A DNA stretch of 64,000 bases from Bradyrhizobium campsiandrae (GTDB lineage Bacteria; Pseudomonadota; Alphaproteobacteria; Rhizobiales; Xanthobacteraceae). The notes beneath the pieces are model-generated. The model worked only from the letters and a program-made list of their open reading frames with translations. It did no database searches and was not told the DNA's origin. The stretch spans positions 62,001 to 126,000 of the forward strand of contig NZ_JAANIH010000013.1 in the NCBI RefSeq assembly GCF_014529705.1, in the 5' to 3' direction. The position numbers and the translations under genes are program-made. This document shows positions 26,140 to 35,871 of this stretch, piece by piece. Numbering within the stretch: position 1 is the stretch's first letter; each line of letters begins with the position of its first letter.

Positions 26140-26625
26140 CTACGACAAGTCACGTCGCATCAGAAGTGCGTTCAATTGTTCCCCGCTCGGCTGCTTATAG
26201 TAGCGTTCGCGACGCCCGACCACCACGAATCCGCCCCTGTCATAGAGCCGTCGTGCCGGCTGGTTGTTCTCCTCGACCTCCAGAAATATCGTGCGCACGC
26301 CGCGCCCGGCGAGGTGGCCGAGATGGGTCATCAGCAGCGTGCGGGAGAGGCCGCGGCCGCGATGGGACGCCTCGACCGCGACCGAGAGGATTTCGGCTTC
26401 GTCCGCGCCGATCCGAGATACCGCGAAGCCGATCGTCTTGCGTCTCAACCGCAGGCGGTGAATGAGCGTGTTGCGTTCGCTGAGCATGGCCTCGAATTCG
26501 CTCTCGCCCCAGCCATGCGCGAACGAGGCGCCGTGAAGCTGCGCCAGCCGCGGCGCGTCGCGCAATGAGGCGGGCTCGACGGCGGCCGCGCCGCCGCGCC
26601 ACCATTCCAGAAGCGATCTCATCAT
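26140..26625 (-). CDS. rimI: Ribosomal-protein-alanine N-acetyltransferase RimI-like
   Basis: GNAT acetyltransferase of 161 residues; the family acetylates the N-terminal Ala of ribosomal protein S18. Motif A is clear (EILSVAVEASHRGRGLSRTLL, with the RGRGLS pyrophosphate loop), followed by IFLEVEENNQPARRLYDRGGFVVVGRRERYY, the RimI signature region. The start overlaps the tsaB stop as ATGA, a common pairing of rimI with tsaB. ATG 26625 or the next codon. Confidence 0.88.
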   Translation of the reverse strand: MMRSLLEWWRGGAAAVEPASLRDAPRLAQLHGASFAHGWGESEFEAMLSERNTLIHRLRLRRKTIGFAVSRIGADEAEILSVAVEASHRGRGLSRTLLMTHLGHLAGRGVRTIFLEVEENNQPARRLYDRGGFVVVGRRERYYKQPSGEQLNALLMRRDLS

Positions 26626-27314
26626 GAGCTTGCGGCTTGTGCGAGCGGCGGCAGCGCGGCCGGCTTTGCATCGGGCGCCTTCAAATAGAACGGCCGCGCC
26701 GGATTGGAGTCGGGATTGGCGGCAGCGCCGAGCCAGGCGACCCAGCTGATGTCGGGCGCGGGCTGCGCGTCGACCGTAACCGGTTGTGGCCCGACCTTCG
26801 GCCAGCGCTCGGCAAAAATCCCGGCGGCATTGCCGACCAGATGCGGTGCGCCGAATTGCGAGGCCGCGATCGCCTCGTCGATGGACGCGACGGCCGGCCG
26901 CACCAGCTCGCTGCCGTCGCCGCCGACGATCTGGAAATAGACGTGATCATGCCGCGCATCGATCGCCGAAATCACCGGTGCCTGTTCACTCCGGCCGACG
27001 ATGGCGGCCGCATAGGCCGAGAGGGTCGAAAGGCCAACGGCCGGCCGCTTGGCCGCAAGCGCAAGACCGCGCGCCGCCGAAATGCCGACGCGCAGGCCGG
27101 TGAAACTGCCGGGGCCGACAGTCACCGCGATCCGGTCGAGTGCCGTGAAGGCGAGATTGGCCGACTGCATCACCCGCGCGATCATCGGCATCAGCGCCTC
27201 GGCGTGGCCGCGCTTCATGAGAAGCTGCTCCTGCGCAAGGAGCTCGCCGGCATCGGTGTCGAGCACGGCCGCTGCGCACGCATCGAGCGCAGTATCGATG
27301 GCAAGGATCAACAT
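26622..27314 (-). CDS. tsaB: tRNA threonylcarbamoyladenosine biosynthesis protein TsaB
   Basis: TsaB is the scaffold partner of TsaD in making t6A37 of tRNA. The 230-residue protein starts LILAIDTALDACAAAVLD (ASKHA actin-like fold) and contains MLPMIARVMQSANLAFTALDRIAVTVGPGSFTGLRVGISAARGLALA, the family hallmark. The C-terminal half is shortened and Ala/Pro-rich, as usual for TsaB. Coupled to rimI by a four-base overlap. Confidence 0.94.
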   Translation of the reverse strand: MLILAIDTALDACAAAVLDTDAGELLAQEQLLMKRGHAEALMPMIARVMQSANLAFTALDRIAVTVGPGSFTGLRVGISAARGLALAAKRPAVGLSTLSAYAAAIVGRSEQAPVISAIDARHDHVYFQIVGGDGSELVRPAVASIDEAIAASQFGAPHLVGNAAGIFAERWPKVGPQPVTVDAQPAPDISWVAWLGAAANPDSNPARPFYLKAPDAKPAALPPLAQAASS

Positions 27315-27326
27315 GGAAAAGCGAAT

Positions 27327-27395
27327 GGCTGATGGCGAATGGCGAATAGTCTAGCCGACCCGGGTCCTATTCGCCATTCGCGACTCGCCATTCGC
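27327..27395. repeat. GCGAATGG-type simple inverted repeats between nfu and tsaB
   Basis: The gap holds several copies of GGCGAATGGCGAATA-like words. GCGAATGGCGAATAG is followed by its complement CTATTCGCCATTCGC, then a partial second copy. It can fold as a hairpin and may terminate the nfu transcript. Confidence 0.5.
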
Positions 27396-27414
27396 CCATG
27401 ATTTACATCGGCAT

Positions 27415-27984
27415 TTACATCGGCCGGACTTCGACCACGTCGGGCACGAAGTGCTTGAGCAGGTTCTGGATACCGTGCTGGAGCGTAGCGGTCGATGACG
27501 GGCAGCCCGAGCAGGCGCCCTTCATGTTGAGGTAGACGATCCCGTCCTTGAAGCCGCGGAAGGTGATGTCGCCGCCGTCATTGGCGACGGCCGGCCGCAC
27601 CCGCGTCTCGATCAGGTCCTTGATCATGTCGACCGTCTCGGCGTCGGCCTCGTCGAAGAACTCGTCCTCGTCATCGAGCTCGACATCGCTTCCAGCCCCA
27701 CCGTCGGCGAGCAGCGGCGCGCCGGACATGTAGTGCTCCATGATGGCGCCGAGGATCGCAGGCTTGAGCTGCTGCCACTCACCGTCCGCCTTGGTCACGG
27801 TGATGAAGTCAGATCCATAGAACACGCCGGTGACGCCAGGCACATCGAACAGCTTTTCGGCGAGCGGCGAACGGCCAGCGGCCTCGCGGCTCGAAAATTC
27901 CATCGGGCTGCCGTCGGACACGACGCGGCCGGGGATGAATTTCAGCGTGGCGGGATTGGGGGTGGCTTCGGTTTGAATGAACAT
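27415..27984 (-). CDS. NifU-like Fe-S cluster carrier (Nfu type)
   Basis: Iron-sulfur carrier of 189 residues: an N-terminal Nfu_N domain (MFIQTEATPNPATLKFIPG), a central acidic linker (DVELDDEDEFFDEAD), and the NifU C-terminal domain with Cys158-x2-Cys161 (GACSGCPSS), which binds a 4Fe-4S cluster at a dimer interface. This is the NFU1-type carrier, not nitrogenase NifU. ATG 27984 has GGAG upstream. The last codons and stop are followed by a tandem copy of GCCGATGTAAAT, a small duplication at the 3' end. Confidence 0.93.
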   Translation of the reverse strand: MFIQTEATPNPATLKFIPGRVVSDGSPMEFSSREAAGRSPLAEKLFDVPGVTGVFYGSDFITVTKADGEWQQLKPAILGAIMEHYMSGAPLLADGGAGSDVELDDEDEFFDEADAETVDMIKDLIETRVRPAVANDGGDITFRGFKDGIVYLNMKGACSGCPSSTATLQHGIQNLLKHFVPDVVEVRPM

Positions 27985-28130
27985 GGTTTTCTCCAGACGT
28001 CGCCGGTTCAAGGCCGGCGCGTGAGCCTCTTCCCTAGCAGATGGCGACCGGGAACGCACGGTCAAGGCCGTTTTGCAGATAAATCAGCGAGTTAGACGCC
28101 TATTGCCGTCCCTCGCATGCTTCTTGTTCG

Positions 28131-28168
28131 GTCATTCCGGGTTCGCCCTACGGGCGCCCCGAAATGAC
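28131..28168. repeat. Palindromic repeat (GTCATTCCGGG type)
   Basis: GTCATTCCGGG is answered by CCCCGAAATGAC around TTCGCCCTACGGGCG. It forms a strong hairpin in the gap between trpS and nfu and resembles a dispersed Bradyrhizobium intergenic palindrome. It follows trpS on the minus strand and may act as a terminator. Confidence 0.6.
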
Positions 28169-28183
28169 TGTGACGATAAGCAA

Positions 28184-29236
28184 TCAGCGCCGGCGGATGA
28201 AGCCGACGATGTCCTTCGACAGCTTCATGGTCTCCTCGGCGATGGCGCGGGCCCGGTCGGAACCCTCGTTCAGGATGGTGTCGATATGGCCGGGATCGGC
28301 GACGAGGCGCTTCATCTCGCCGGCGATCGGCGCAAGCTTCGTCACGCACAGCTCCGCCAGCGCGTTCTTGAAGCTGGAGAACTGGCCGCCGCCGAACTCG
28401 CGGAGCACATCGGCCTTGGAGCGGCCGGAGAGCGCGGCAAAGATGCCGACGAGATTGTCGGCTTCGGGGCGCGCCTCCAGGCCCTTCTCTTCGCTCGGCA
28501 GCGGCTCCGGATCGGTTTTCGCCTTGCGGATCTTCTGCGCGATGGTGTCGGCATCGTCGGTGAGGTTGATGCGCGAATTGTCGGACGCATCCGATTTCGA
28601 CATCTTCTTGGTGCCGTCGCGCAGGCTCATCACCCGCGTTGCCGGGCCCGTGATCAAGGGTTCCGGCAGCGGGAAGAAGACGCCGTCGTTCGTGCCTTGC
28701 GCGCGGATCGAGTCGCCGAAATCATTATTGAACTTCTGCGCGATGTCGCGCGAGAGCTCGAGATGCTGCTTCTGGTCCTCGCCGACGGGAACGTGGGTGG
28801 CGCGGTAGAGCAGGATGTCGGCGGCCATCAGCACGGGATAGTCGAACAGGCCGACCGAGGCGTTCTCGCGGTCCTTGCCGGCCTTCTCCTTGAACTGGGT
28901 CATGCGGCCGAGCCAGCCCATGCGCGCGACGCAGTTGAAGATCCAGGCGAGCTCGGCATGGCCGGAGACCTGGCTCTGGTTGAACACGATGTGCTTCTTC
29001 GGATCGATGCCGGCAGCGATGAACGCCGCGGTCACTTCGCGGGTGTTGCGTGCAAGCTCCGCCGGGCCGCCCCAGACGTCCAAGCCTTGCGTAATCGCGT
29101 GCATGTCGACGACGCAATAGATGCAGTTATGGGTTTCCTGCATCTTCACGAAGTTGACGATGGCGCCGAGATAATTGCCGAGGTGCAGATTGCCGGTCGG
29201 CTGGACGCCCGAAAAAACCCGTTCAACGAATGGCAT
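28184..29236 (-). CDS. trpS: Tryptophanyl-tRNA synthetase
   Basis: Class I aminoacyl-tRNA synthetase of 350 residues that charges tRNA-Trp. The HIGH-type motif is [10 protein letters not shown] (residues about 16-25) and the KMSKS loop is intact ([16 protein letters not shown]). The TrpRS signatures [10 protein letters not shown] and [26 protein letters not shown] are present. I use ATG 29236 ([15 protein letters not shown]); an upstream start at 29275 adds residues unlike the family. It follows murJ by about 70 bases on the same strand. Confidence 0.96.
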   Translation of the reverse strand: MPFVERVFSGVQPTGNLHLGNYLGAIVNFVKMQETHNCIYCVVDMHAITQGLDVWGGPAELARNTREVTAAFIAAGIDPKKHIVFNQSQVSGHAELAWIFNCVARMGWLGRMTQFKEKAGKDRENASVGLFDYPVLMAADILLYRATHVPVGEDQKQHLELSRDIAQKFNNDFGDSIRAQGTNDGVFFPLPEPLITGPATRVMSLRDGTKKMSKSDASDNSRINLTDDADTIAQKIRKAKTDPEPLPSEEKGLEARPEADNLVGIFAALSGRSKADVLREFGGGQFSSFKNALAELCVTKLAPIAGEMKRLVADPGHIDTILNEGSDRARAIAEETMKLSKDIVGFIRRR

Positions 29237-29305
29237 GGTCAGTTTTCCTGAGAGGTCGCCGGCCGTCGTTTCCAACAGCGGCGCTGCCCCGTCAAGGGTA
29301 ATTCG

Positions 29306-30838
29306 CTAGGCGGGCCGCTTCAGGGCGCCAGCCGCCTCGCGCCAGGAGGCGGCGCCGAGGATTTGCAGCAGCAGGCCATAAACGGCGATGCCGGCCGCGA
29401 TCTGCAGCCCCAGCACCATGAAGCGGATCATGCCATGGGCCGCTGATGGCATCAGACCCGTGGTCAGCCAGAGCAGGGCGCCCATGGCGGCTGCGGCAAG
29501 CACGATCCGCGGCAGCCGCTTGCGGGCGGCGGCGTCGATCGAGAAGCCGAATTCGCGCGTGCCCTTCCGGAGCAGCGAGGCCGCGCTGCTCCAGGCACCG
29601 GCCGCGATGCTGGCGGCGATCCCGCTCGCACCGAAGAAATGCCCGAGCAGGACGGCGAGCGCGACCGCGACCGCGAGGCCTTTGGCCGTAGCGAGCAGCG
29701 GCGTCATCGTGTCGCTGCGGGCATAGAAAGCCGGCGACAGCGCCTTGATCAGCACATGCGCCGGCAGCCCCAGCGCCAGCCACGTCAGCGCGCGTGCGGT
29801 GGCGGTGCTGTCTTCTGCCCCGAAGGCGCCATGCTCGAACAACAGCCGCACGATCGGCTCGGCCAGCACGGCGAGGCCGAGCGTCGCGGGCAGTGCGAGC
29901 CCGGTTGCAAGTTCCAGCGCGCGCGATTCGGCGTGCGCGACGGCCTCGCGGTCGCCGCTCCCGACGGCGCGCGTCAATTCCGGCACCAGCACCGTGCCCA
30001 TGGCGACGCCGACGATGCCGAGCGGCAGCTCGATCAGGCGATTGGCGAAATAGAGCCAGGACACGGCCGAGGGCGTCGCGGAGGCGATGATCGCGCCCGC
30101 TACCATCAGCCATTGCGGGCCCGAGCTTGCGATCATGCCGGGGATCGCCCTGGCAAAGAAGCCGCGCATCTCCTTGTCGAAGCTGACGCGCAGCGGCCTC
30201 GCCAGGCTCGCGCTTCGCTGCGAGCCCAGCATCACCAGTTGCAGCAGACCGGCGATGCCGACGGTCGCCGCCAGCATCGATGCAGCGAGTGCCGCATCGG
30301 CGTGCGATAGCAGCAGCGCAGCGATGGCCGCAATCAGCGCGATGTTGAACAGCAGCGGCGAGAACGCGGTGAGCGCAAATCGCCCTTGCGCGTTCAATAG
30401 ACCCATCAGCACCGTGACCGGACCGGCAAAGGCGAGATATGGCAGCATCAACCGTGCGTCCTGGACCGCGAGATCGCGCGTGGCGCTGCCGACGAAGCCC
30501 GGCGCGATGATCATGATGATCAGCGGCATCGCGAAGGCGATGCCCAGAGAGACCACGATCAGGGCGGCGCTGACCGTGCCGAGCACGCGTCCGGCAAATG
30601 CGGAGGCGGCCTTCTCGCCATCACGCTCCCGGACGCGCAGCCAGGCCGGGATCAGGGCCGCATTGAGGGCGCCTTCGCTCAGCAGCCGCCGCACCACGTT
30701 GACGAGCTGGAAGGCGGCCAGAAAGGCATCCGCCACGGCGCCGGTGCCGAGCAGCGCCGCGATCAGGGAATCGCGGGCAAAACCCAGCAGCCGCGAGGCA
30801 AGTGTTCCCGTCGAGACGGTCAGGAAGGAGCGGATCAT
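29306..30838 (-). CDS. murJ: Lipid II flippase MurJ
   Basis: MOP-superfamily transporter that flips lipid II across the inner membrane for peptidoglycan synthesis. 510 residues with about fourteen hydrophobic helices; the MurJ signature near the N-terminus (TLASRLLGFARDSLIAALLGTGAVADAFLAAFQLVNVVRRLLSEGALNAALIP) is clear, including the essential Arg-rich helix. ATG 30838 is chosen; the frame is open a further 40 codons upstream but those residues are Arg/Pro-rich and not family-like. Upstream of trpS, divergent from the PfkB kinase gene. Confidence 0.95.
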   Translation of the reverse strand: MIRSFLTVSTGTLASRLLGFARDSLIAALLGTGAVADAFLAAFQLVNVVRRLLSEGALNAALIPAWLRVRERDGEKAASAFAGRVLGTVSAALIVVSLGIAFAMPLIIMIIAPGFVGSATRDLAVQDARLMLPYLAFAGPVTVLMGLLNAQGRFALTAFSPLLFNIALIAAIAALLLSHADAALAASMLAATVGIAGLLQLVMLGSQRSASLARPLRVSFDKEMRGFFARAIPGMIASSGPQWLMVAGAIIASATPSAVSWLYFANRLIELPLGIVGVAMGTVLVPELTRAVGSGDREAVAHAESRALELATGLALPATLGLAVLAEPIVRLLFEHGAFGAEDSTATARALTWLALGLPAHVLIKALSPAFYARSDTMTPLLATAKGLAVAVALAVLLGHFFGASGIAASIAAGAWSSAASLLRKGTREFGFSIDAAARKRLPRIVLAAAAMGALLWLTTGLMPSAAHGMIRFMVLGLQIAAGIAVYGLLLQILGAASWREAAGALKRPA

Positions 30839-30963
30839 GCTCGTTAATAATACCGTTGCTTGCCCGTGAAGGTCCGGTCGTGATAGGCCGCCAGCTACAT
30901 TTTCAGGCCGACAGGAAGCGGATTTCCTGGTGGTTCGCAATCCGGCAAACAGGATCAAAGTGA

Positions 30964-31965
30964 ATGGCTGACGTGAAATATGACGTTCTCGGGATCGGCA
31001 ACGCGCTGTTCGACGTGCTGGTCCGGACCGATGAAGCCTTTTTGGTCAAGCATGGCATGGCCAAGGGCAGCATGTCGCTGATCGACGAGGCGCGGGCCGC
31101 CGCCATTTACAACGATATGGGTCCGGCGACGGAGGTCTCGGGGGGATCTGCCGCCAACACCATCGTCGGCATCGGCAGCCTGGGCGCGCGCGCCGCCTAT
31201 GTCGGCAAGGTCAAGGACGACCAGATCGGCAAGCTCTATGTGCATGACATCCGCGCCGCCGGCGTCGCCTTCAACACGCCGCCCGCGAAGGATGGCCCCG
31301 CCACCGGCTGCTCCTACATCCTGGTGACCGGCGACGGCGAGCGCACCATGAACACCTATCTCGGCGCGGCGCAGGACCTGTCGCCGGCCGATATCGACCC
31401 CGCCGAGATCGCGGCGGCAAAAATAGTCTATCTCGAAGGCTATCTCTGGGACCCGCCGGGCGCGAAGGAAGCTTTCCTCAAGGCCTCCAAGATCGCCCAC
31501 GAGGCCGGCCGCAAGGTCGCGCTGACGCTGTCGGACTCCTTCTGCGTCGGCCGCTATCGCGACGAGTTTCTGGGACTGATGCGAAACGGCACTGCCGACA
31601 TCGTGTTCGCCAACGAGTCCGAGTTGCATTCGCTCTACGAGACCTCCGACTTCGACACCGCGCTCAAGCAGCTGCGCAACGACGTCAAGCTCGGCGTGGT
31701 CACCCGCAGCGAGAAGGGCTGCGTCGTGGTGACGCCGACCGATGCGGTCACGGCTCCAGCCTCGCCGATCACGGAGCTGGTGGACACCACGGGCGCCGGC
31801 GATTTGTTCGCGGCCGGCTTCCTCTACGGCCTCTCGCGCGACCTCTCGCACAAGCAGTGCGGCGAGCTCGGCGCGCTCGCCGCCGCCGAAGTGATCCAGC
31901 ACATCGGCGCCCGTCCGCAAGTGTCGCTGAAGGAGCTGGCCCAGCAGCGCGGGCTGACGGTTTAA
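30964..31965 (+). CDS. PfkB-family carbohydrate/nucleoside kinase (adenosine-kinase-like)
   Basis: Ribokinase-like kinase of 333 residues. The N-terminal substrate signature GIGNALFDVLVRTDE and GGSAANT, and the C-terminal anion-hole/catalytic motif DTTGAGDLFAAGFLYGL with the base Asp, mark the PfkB fold. Overall it matches alphaproteobacterial proteins annotated as adenosine kinase. The substrate is not proven. Start ATG 30964 follows AGGA by about ten bases. Divergent from murJ (125 bases) and convergent with the acyl-CoA synthetase, with a repeat between them. Confidence 0.88.
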   Translation: MADVKYDVLGIGNALFDVLVRTDEAFLVKHGMAKGSMSLIDEARAAAIYNDMGPATEVSGGSAANTIVGIGSLGARAAYVGKVKDDQIGKLYVHDIRAAGVAFNTPPAKDGPATGCSYILVTGDGERTMNTYLGAAQDLSPADIDPAEIAAAKIVYLEGYLWDPPGAKEAFLKASKIAHEAGRKVALTLSDSFCVGRYRDEFLGLMRNGTADIVFANESELHSLYETSDFDTALKQLRNDVKLGVVTRSEKGCVVVTPTDAVTAPASPITELVDTTGAGDLFAAGFLYGLSRDLSHKQCGELGALAAAEVIQHIGARPQVSLKELAQQRGLTV

Positions 31966-31982
31966 GGCCGGTCTGTCTCCTC

Positions 31983-32060
31983 GTCATTGCGAGCGCAGCG
32001 AAGCAATCCAGGCTGTTTCCGCGGCAAGATTCTGGATTGCTTCGCTACGCTCGCAATGAC
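31983..32060. repeat. Palindromic repeat (GTCATTGCGAG type), copy 1
   Basis: About 78 bases with outer arms GTCATTGCGAGCG / CGCTCGCAATGAC and inner arms around GAAGCAATCCAG and CTGGATTGCTTCG, around a spacer TGTTTCCGCGGC. A diverged second copy lies at 42553-42637. Sits between convergent genes. Confidence 0.85.
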
Positions 32061-32087
32061 GCTGTGGCGACGACGGTGGCTCTTACC

Positions 32088-33791
32088 TCACGCCGTCTTC
32101 GCCGCCTTCAGTCCGAGCCGCTGCTCCACCGCATCCCGCATCACGAATTTCTGGATCTTGCCGGTCACCGTCATCGGGAATTCGTCGACGAACTCGACGT
32201 AGCGCGGGATCTTGTTGTGGGCGATCTGGCCGTCGCAGAAGGTGCGAACCTCTTCGGCGGTCAGCGTCTCGCCTGACCTGACGCGGATCCAGGCGCAGAG
32301 CTCCTCGCCATAGCGGGTATCGGCGACGCCGAAGATCTGCACGTCCTGGATCTTGGGGTGACGGTACAGGAATTCCTCGATCTCGCGCGGGTAGAGGTTC
32401 TCGCCGCCGCGGATCACCAGATCCTTGATGCGGCCGACGATGTTGCAATAGCCTTCGTCGTCGATGGTGGCGAGATCGCCGGTGTGCATCCAGCCGGCGG
32501 CGTCGAGCACGTCGCCGGTCTTTTCCTTCTCCTCCCAATAGCCCAGCATGACGCTGTAGCCGCGGGTGCAGAGCTCGCCGCGTTCGCCGCGCTTGACGAT
32601 CCTCCCTTCGAGATCGACGACCTTCACCTCGACATGCGGATGAATCCGCCCCACCGTGGAGACGCGCCGCTCCAGCGGATCGTCCGTCGCGCTCTGGAAG
32701 CTGACCGGGCTGGTCTCGGTCATGCCATAGGCGATGGTGACGTCGCGCATGTTCATCTCGGAGACGACGCGCTTCATCACCTCGATCGGGCAGGGCGCGC
32801 CGGCCATGATGCCGGTGCGCAGCGATGTCAGGTCGAACGTCTTGAATTCAGGATGATCGAGCTCGGCGATGAACATGGTCGGCACGCCGTACAGCGCGGT
32901 GCATTTCTCCTGCTCGATCGTGCGCAGCGTCGCGAGCGGATCGAATCCCTCGCCGGGATAGACCATGGTGGTGCCGAGCGTGACGGAGGCGAGGTTGCCC
33001 ATCACCATGCCGAAGCAGTGATAGAGCGGCACCGGAATGCAGATGCGATCCACTTCCGTCAGGCGCATCGCGCGCCCGGTGAAATAGCCGTTGTTGAGGA
33101 TGTTGTGGTGGGTCAGCGTCACGCCCTTGGGCGAGCCGGTGGTGCCGCTGGTGAACTGGATGTTGACGGGGTCGTCGAATTGCAGCGCCGCGCCGAGCGC
33201 GGCAAGCTGCGCGCGATGCTCCGCCTTGCCCATGCGTGCGACCTCCTCGAAGGGGATCGTGCCTGGCGCCGAGGGACCGCCGATCTGGATCACCATCCGC
33301 AAGGCCGGCAGCCGCGCCGCCTGCAACTTTCCCGGCGTAGCGCTCGCCAGCTCCGGCAGCAGCGTGTTGAGCATCTCCATATATTGGCTGGTCTTGAACG
33401 CCGTCGCGGTGACGATCGCGGCACAGCCGACTTTCTTCAGCGCGAACTCGAGCTCGCTCAGCCGATAGGCGGGATTGATCGTCACCAGGATCAGGCCGGC
33501 CTTGGCGGCGGCGAACTGGGTCAGCGTCCATTCCGGCCGGTTCAGCGACCAGATGCCGATCCGCTCGCCGCGCGCGAGGCCAAGCGCGAGAAAGCCGGCC
33601 GCGAGCGCATCGACCTGTTCGGCGAATTCGCTCCAAGTCCAGCGCACGCCGTGGCTCGGTGAGACCAGCGCTTCGCGGTCGCCCCAGCGCCGCGCCGCCT
33701 GGTCGAGGCTGCGACCAATGGTGTCGCCGAGCAGCGGCGCATCCGAGATGCCGCATACGTAACTGTCGGCTTTGCCTGCAAGACCGTCCAC
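32088..33791 (-). CDS. AMP-dependent fatty acyl-CoA synthetase
   Basis: Adenylate-forming enzyme that activates carboxylic acids, probably medium/long-chain fatty acids, to CoA thioesters. About 567 residues. The P-loop is [18 protein letters not shown], followed by YGMTETSP, the hinge/ATP motif [38 protein letters not shown], and the late catalytic Lys in [13 protein letters not shown]. The start is uncertain: GAGGAG lies upstream of adjacent TTG (33794) and GTG (33791) codons, both giving [15 protein letters not shown] give the GTG. An open frame to 33893 has no such support. Downstream of a serine hydrolase gene. Confidence 0.9.
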   Translation of the reverse strand: MDGLAGKADSYVCGISDAPLLGDTIGRSLDQAARRWGDREALVSPSHGVRWTWSEFAEQVDALAAGFLALGLARGERIGIWSLNRPEWTLTQFAAAKAGLILVTINPAYRLSELEFALKKVGCAAIVTATAFKTSQYMEMLNTLLPELASATPGKLQAARLPALRMVIQIGGPSAPGTIPFEEVARMGKAEHRAQLAALGAALQFDDPVNIQFTSGTTGSPKGVTLTHHNILNNGYFTGRAMRLTEVDRICIPVPLYHCFGMVMGNLASVTLGTTMVYPGEGFDPLATLRTIEQEKCTALYGVPTMFIAELDHPEFKTFDLTSLRTGIMAGAPCPIEVMKRVVSEMNMRDVTIAYGMTETSPVSFQSATDDPLERRVSTVGRIHPHVEVKVVDLEGRIVKRGERGELCTRGYSVMLGYWEEKEKTGDVLDAAGWMHTGDLATIDDEGYCNIVGRIKDLVIRGGENLYPREIEEFLYRHPKIQDVQIFGVADTRYGEELCAWIRVRSGETLTAEEVRTFCDGQIAHNKIPRYVEFVDEFPMTVTGKIQKFVMRDAVEQRLGLKAAKTA

Positions 33792-33816
33792 CAAGTTCGT
33801 CTCCTCAAATGTAGTG

Positions 33817-33852
33817 CCTCGTGCCCGAGGCCAATGGCTGTCAGGCACGAGG
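33817..33852. terminator. Inverted repeat between serine hydrolase and acyl-CoA synthetase genes
   Basis: CCTCGTGCC is repeated as its complement GGCACGAGG with an 18-base loop. It lies in the 111-base gap and has no T run; role unknown. Confidence 0.35.
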
Positions 33853-33902
33853 TTATCTGTTGCCGGGACGGCGCGCGACGCCGCGCGCCTCATACTATGG
33901 GG

Positions 33903-35096
33903 TTACGCCGCCCGCTGGCCGCTGCCCGCATCGAGCCCGGCATAGACGCCGCGCTCGAAACCCGCGAAGGCTTGCAGGCAGTTGGTGTCCGCAAACGGCA
34001 GCAGCTGCATCAGGATGACTCCGGTGACGTCGCGTGCCGGATCGATCCAGTAGTAGGTGTTGGCGAGGCCCGCCCAGGCGAGGCTGCCGGCGCTACGGCC
34101 TTCCGGCGTCTTGGCGGTGTTGATCAGGAAGCTGAGGCCCCACTTCTTGGCCTGGTCGGGATAGAGGTCGACGTCGTTGCTGTACATCGGCGCCACCGAG
34201 ACCATCTTGGTGACGTTGAGATCGCCGATATGGTTCTGTCCCATGGTTGCGACCGTCTCGGCCTTGAGCACCTGGTTGCCGTTGCCGCGGCCCTTGTTGA
34301 GGATCATCCGGGTAAACTTGATGTAGTCGCCCGCGGTCGAATAGAGCCCGCCTCCGCCCATGTGGAATTCCGGCTCCTGTTCGAGCTCGAACGGGATGGC
34401 GGCAAGCTGGCCGTCCTCGCCGCGCGCATGCATGCCGACCAGGCGCTTGCGCATGTCGTCGCTGATCTTGAAGGCGGTATCGCTCATGCCGAGCGGCGCG
34501 AACAGATTGTCGCGAAGATAGCCATCGAGGCGCTTGCCACTGACGGCCTCGACCGCCTTGCCGACGAAATCGATGTTGGTGCCGTATTCCCAGCGCGTCC
34601 CGGGATCCGAGGCGATCGGCGTCTTCAGCGCGGCGTTCTGGCAGGTGGTGATCGCCGGCGTGCCGGTCTTGTCCAGATAGGTCGCGATGTCGCCGTTCCA
34701 CATATTATAGCAGAAGCCGGCGGTGTGGGTCATGAGGTGACGCAGCGTGATCGGCGCCTTCGCCGGCCGCAGCTTCGCCTCCCCCTTTTCATCGAAGCCT
34801 TCGAGTACCTGCGGCTTGGCGAGATCGGGCAGCACTTCGCCGATCGGTGCATCGAGTGACAGCTTGCCCTGCTCGACCAGCTGCATCGCGCCGGCCGATG
34901 TCACCGCCTTGGTCATCGATGCGATCCAGAACACGCTGTCTACAGTCATCGCATCGGGCTTGGAGAGATCGCGCTTGCCGAAGGCGCCTTGATACAACAC
35001 GTCGTTACCGCTGGCGGCGAGCGCAACGACGCCGGGAATTTCCTTGGCCTCGCTGGCCTTGCGCAGAATCTCGTCGATCTGGGCTGTGCTTTGCAT
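33903..35096 (-). CDS. Serine hydrolase of the class C beta-lactamase/EstB family
   Basis: Penicillin-binding-protein-like hydrolase of 397 residues. The nucleophile motif Ser-x-x-Lys is Ser60-Met-Thr-Lys63 (WIASMTKAVTSAG), and a Tyr in RWEYGTNIDFVG is at the position of the catalytic Tyr; HLMTHTAGF is also typical of this family. No signal peptide from the chosen ATG (35096, with GGAGGAAAC upstream), so it is probably a cytoplasmic esterase or amidase and not a secreted beta-lactamase. Upstream of the acyl-CoA synthetase on the same strand. Substrate unknown. Confidence 0.88.
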   Translation of the reverse strand: MQSTAQIDEILRKASEAKEIPGVVALAASGNDVLYQGAFGKRDLSKPDAMTVDSVFWIASMTKAVTSAGAMQLVEQGKLSLDAPIGEVLPDLAKPQVLEGFDEKGEAKLRPAKAPITLRHLMTHTAGFCYNMWNGDIATYLDKTGTPAITTCQNAALKTPIASDPGTRWEYGTNIDFVGKAVEAVSGKRLDGYLRDNLFAPLGMSDTAFKISDDMRKRLVGMHARGEDGQLAAIPFELEQEPEFHMGGGGLYSTAGDYIKFTRMILNKGRGNGNQVLKAETVATMGQNHIGDLNVTKMVSVAPMYSNDVDLYPDQAKKWGLSFLINTAKTPEGRSAGSLAWAGLANTYYWIDPARDVTGVILMQLLPFADTNCLQAFAGFERGVYAGLDAGSGQRAA

Positions 35097-35429
35097 GTGG
35101 GTTTCCTCCGGTTTGATTATTGTTGGAAGTGATCGATTGTCCTCCCGCAGGTCGCGGGCGGCAAGCATCTCAACCTGTGCGCCGGTCGCGATGTCGTGAC
35201 TTGACGCTCTGCGCCCCGCGCGAGACGACTGATCTGCAACACTTCATCACAATCTGCGGTGGATGGCCGCAGCTGACCGTGACCTTGGATGGGCTCCGGC
35301 GGTATGTTTCGGCTGTTTGAAGCACTTGAAACATTTTGTGCGTTGCGACGTTCAGCTCACGGCCCGATCGGGGCTGACGTTAGGATTTGATACAAAATTG
35401 GCGGCCCTCGGCCGCGAGGGGACCTTGAG
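35097..35429. other. Gene-free stretch of about 330 bases
   Basis: Between the divergent serine hydrolase and small hypothetical gene. It holds the ribosome-binding sites of both and presumably their promoters; base composition falls slightly around 35290-35400 (TTTGAAGCACTTGAAACATT, ACAAAATTGG). I see no repeat, RNA gene or coding pattern. Confidence 0.5.
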
Positions 35430-35750
35430 ATGATTTCGACCTGGAGCGAATGGAAGCGCTATCCCCGTCCCGGACGGGGCGAGAATCTGGAAGCGCCGAT
35501 CTCGCCGGGTATTTACGAGGTTCGGATCGCAGGATCAGGCGCGCTCTATTCCTTCGGCGCGGTCGACAATCTGGCGCAGGCGCTGGCGCTGCTGCCGGTC
35601 GGCTCGAAATCCTGGTTCGGCCGCCGCAACGCATCCGACGTGCCGGATCTCGAATATCGGACCTGCGCGACCTCCTCCAAGGCCGACGCCAAGGCCGCGG
35701 CCGAGCGCATGATCGGCCGGCGCGAGACCTATATGAGCGGCGCGGCGTAA
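35430..35750 (+). CDS. Small conserved hypothetical protein
   Basis: A 106-residue protein with no family I recognise. It starts MISTWSEWKRYPRPGRGENLEAPISPGIYEVRIAGSG, a pattern reminiscent of small domains that begin with Trp and a PGIYEVR strand, then a Leu-rich segment and a basic SWFGRRNASDVPDLEYRTC stretch, ending in a helical AKAAAERMIGRRETY. It is soluble with no signal peptide. GAGGGGACC upstream of the ATG is a plausible ribosome-binding site. Coding-like codon use supports a real gene. It precedes gabD by 121 bases but no shared role is evident. Confidence 0.65.
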   Translation: MISTWSEWKRYPRPGRGENLEAPISPGIYEVRIAGSGALYSFGAVDNLAQALALLPVGSKSWFGRRNASDVPDLEYRTCATSSKADAKAAAERMIGRRETYMSGAA

Positions 35751-35871
35751 CGCCGCCGCTGCCAGTTTAATTCCCATCAGATGTGCGTTGCAGGACGGTG
35801 CATTGGGCGCCGTCTGAACCTATATTCCGGCCGATCCGATCGCCCCCGATGATCGCCTAGGGAGTAACGCC

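Noticed and set aside
27415..27984. Nitrogen-fixation NifU
   Set aside because: The protein has the Nfu_N plus NifU C-terminal layout of a general Fe-S carrier; no nif genes are nearby.
33903..35096. True beta-lactamase
   Set aside because: It lacks a signal peptide, and the Ser-x-x-Lys and Tyr motifs also fit EstB-type esterases; resistance cannot be claimed.
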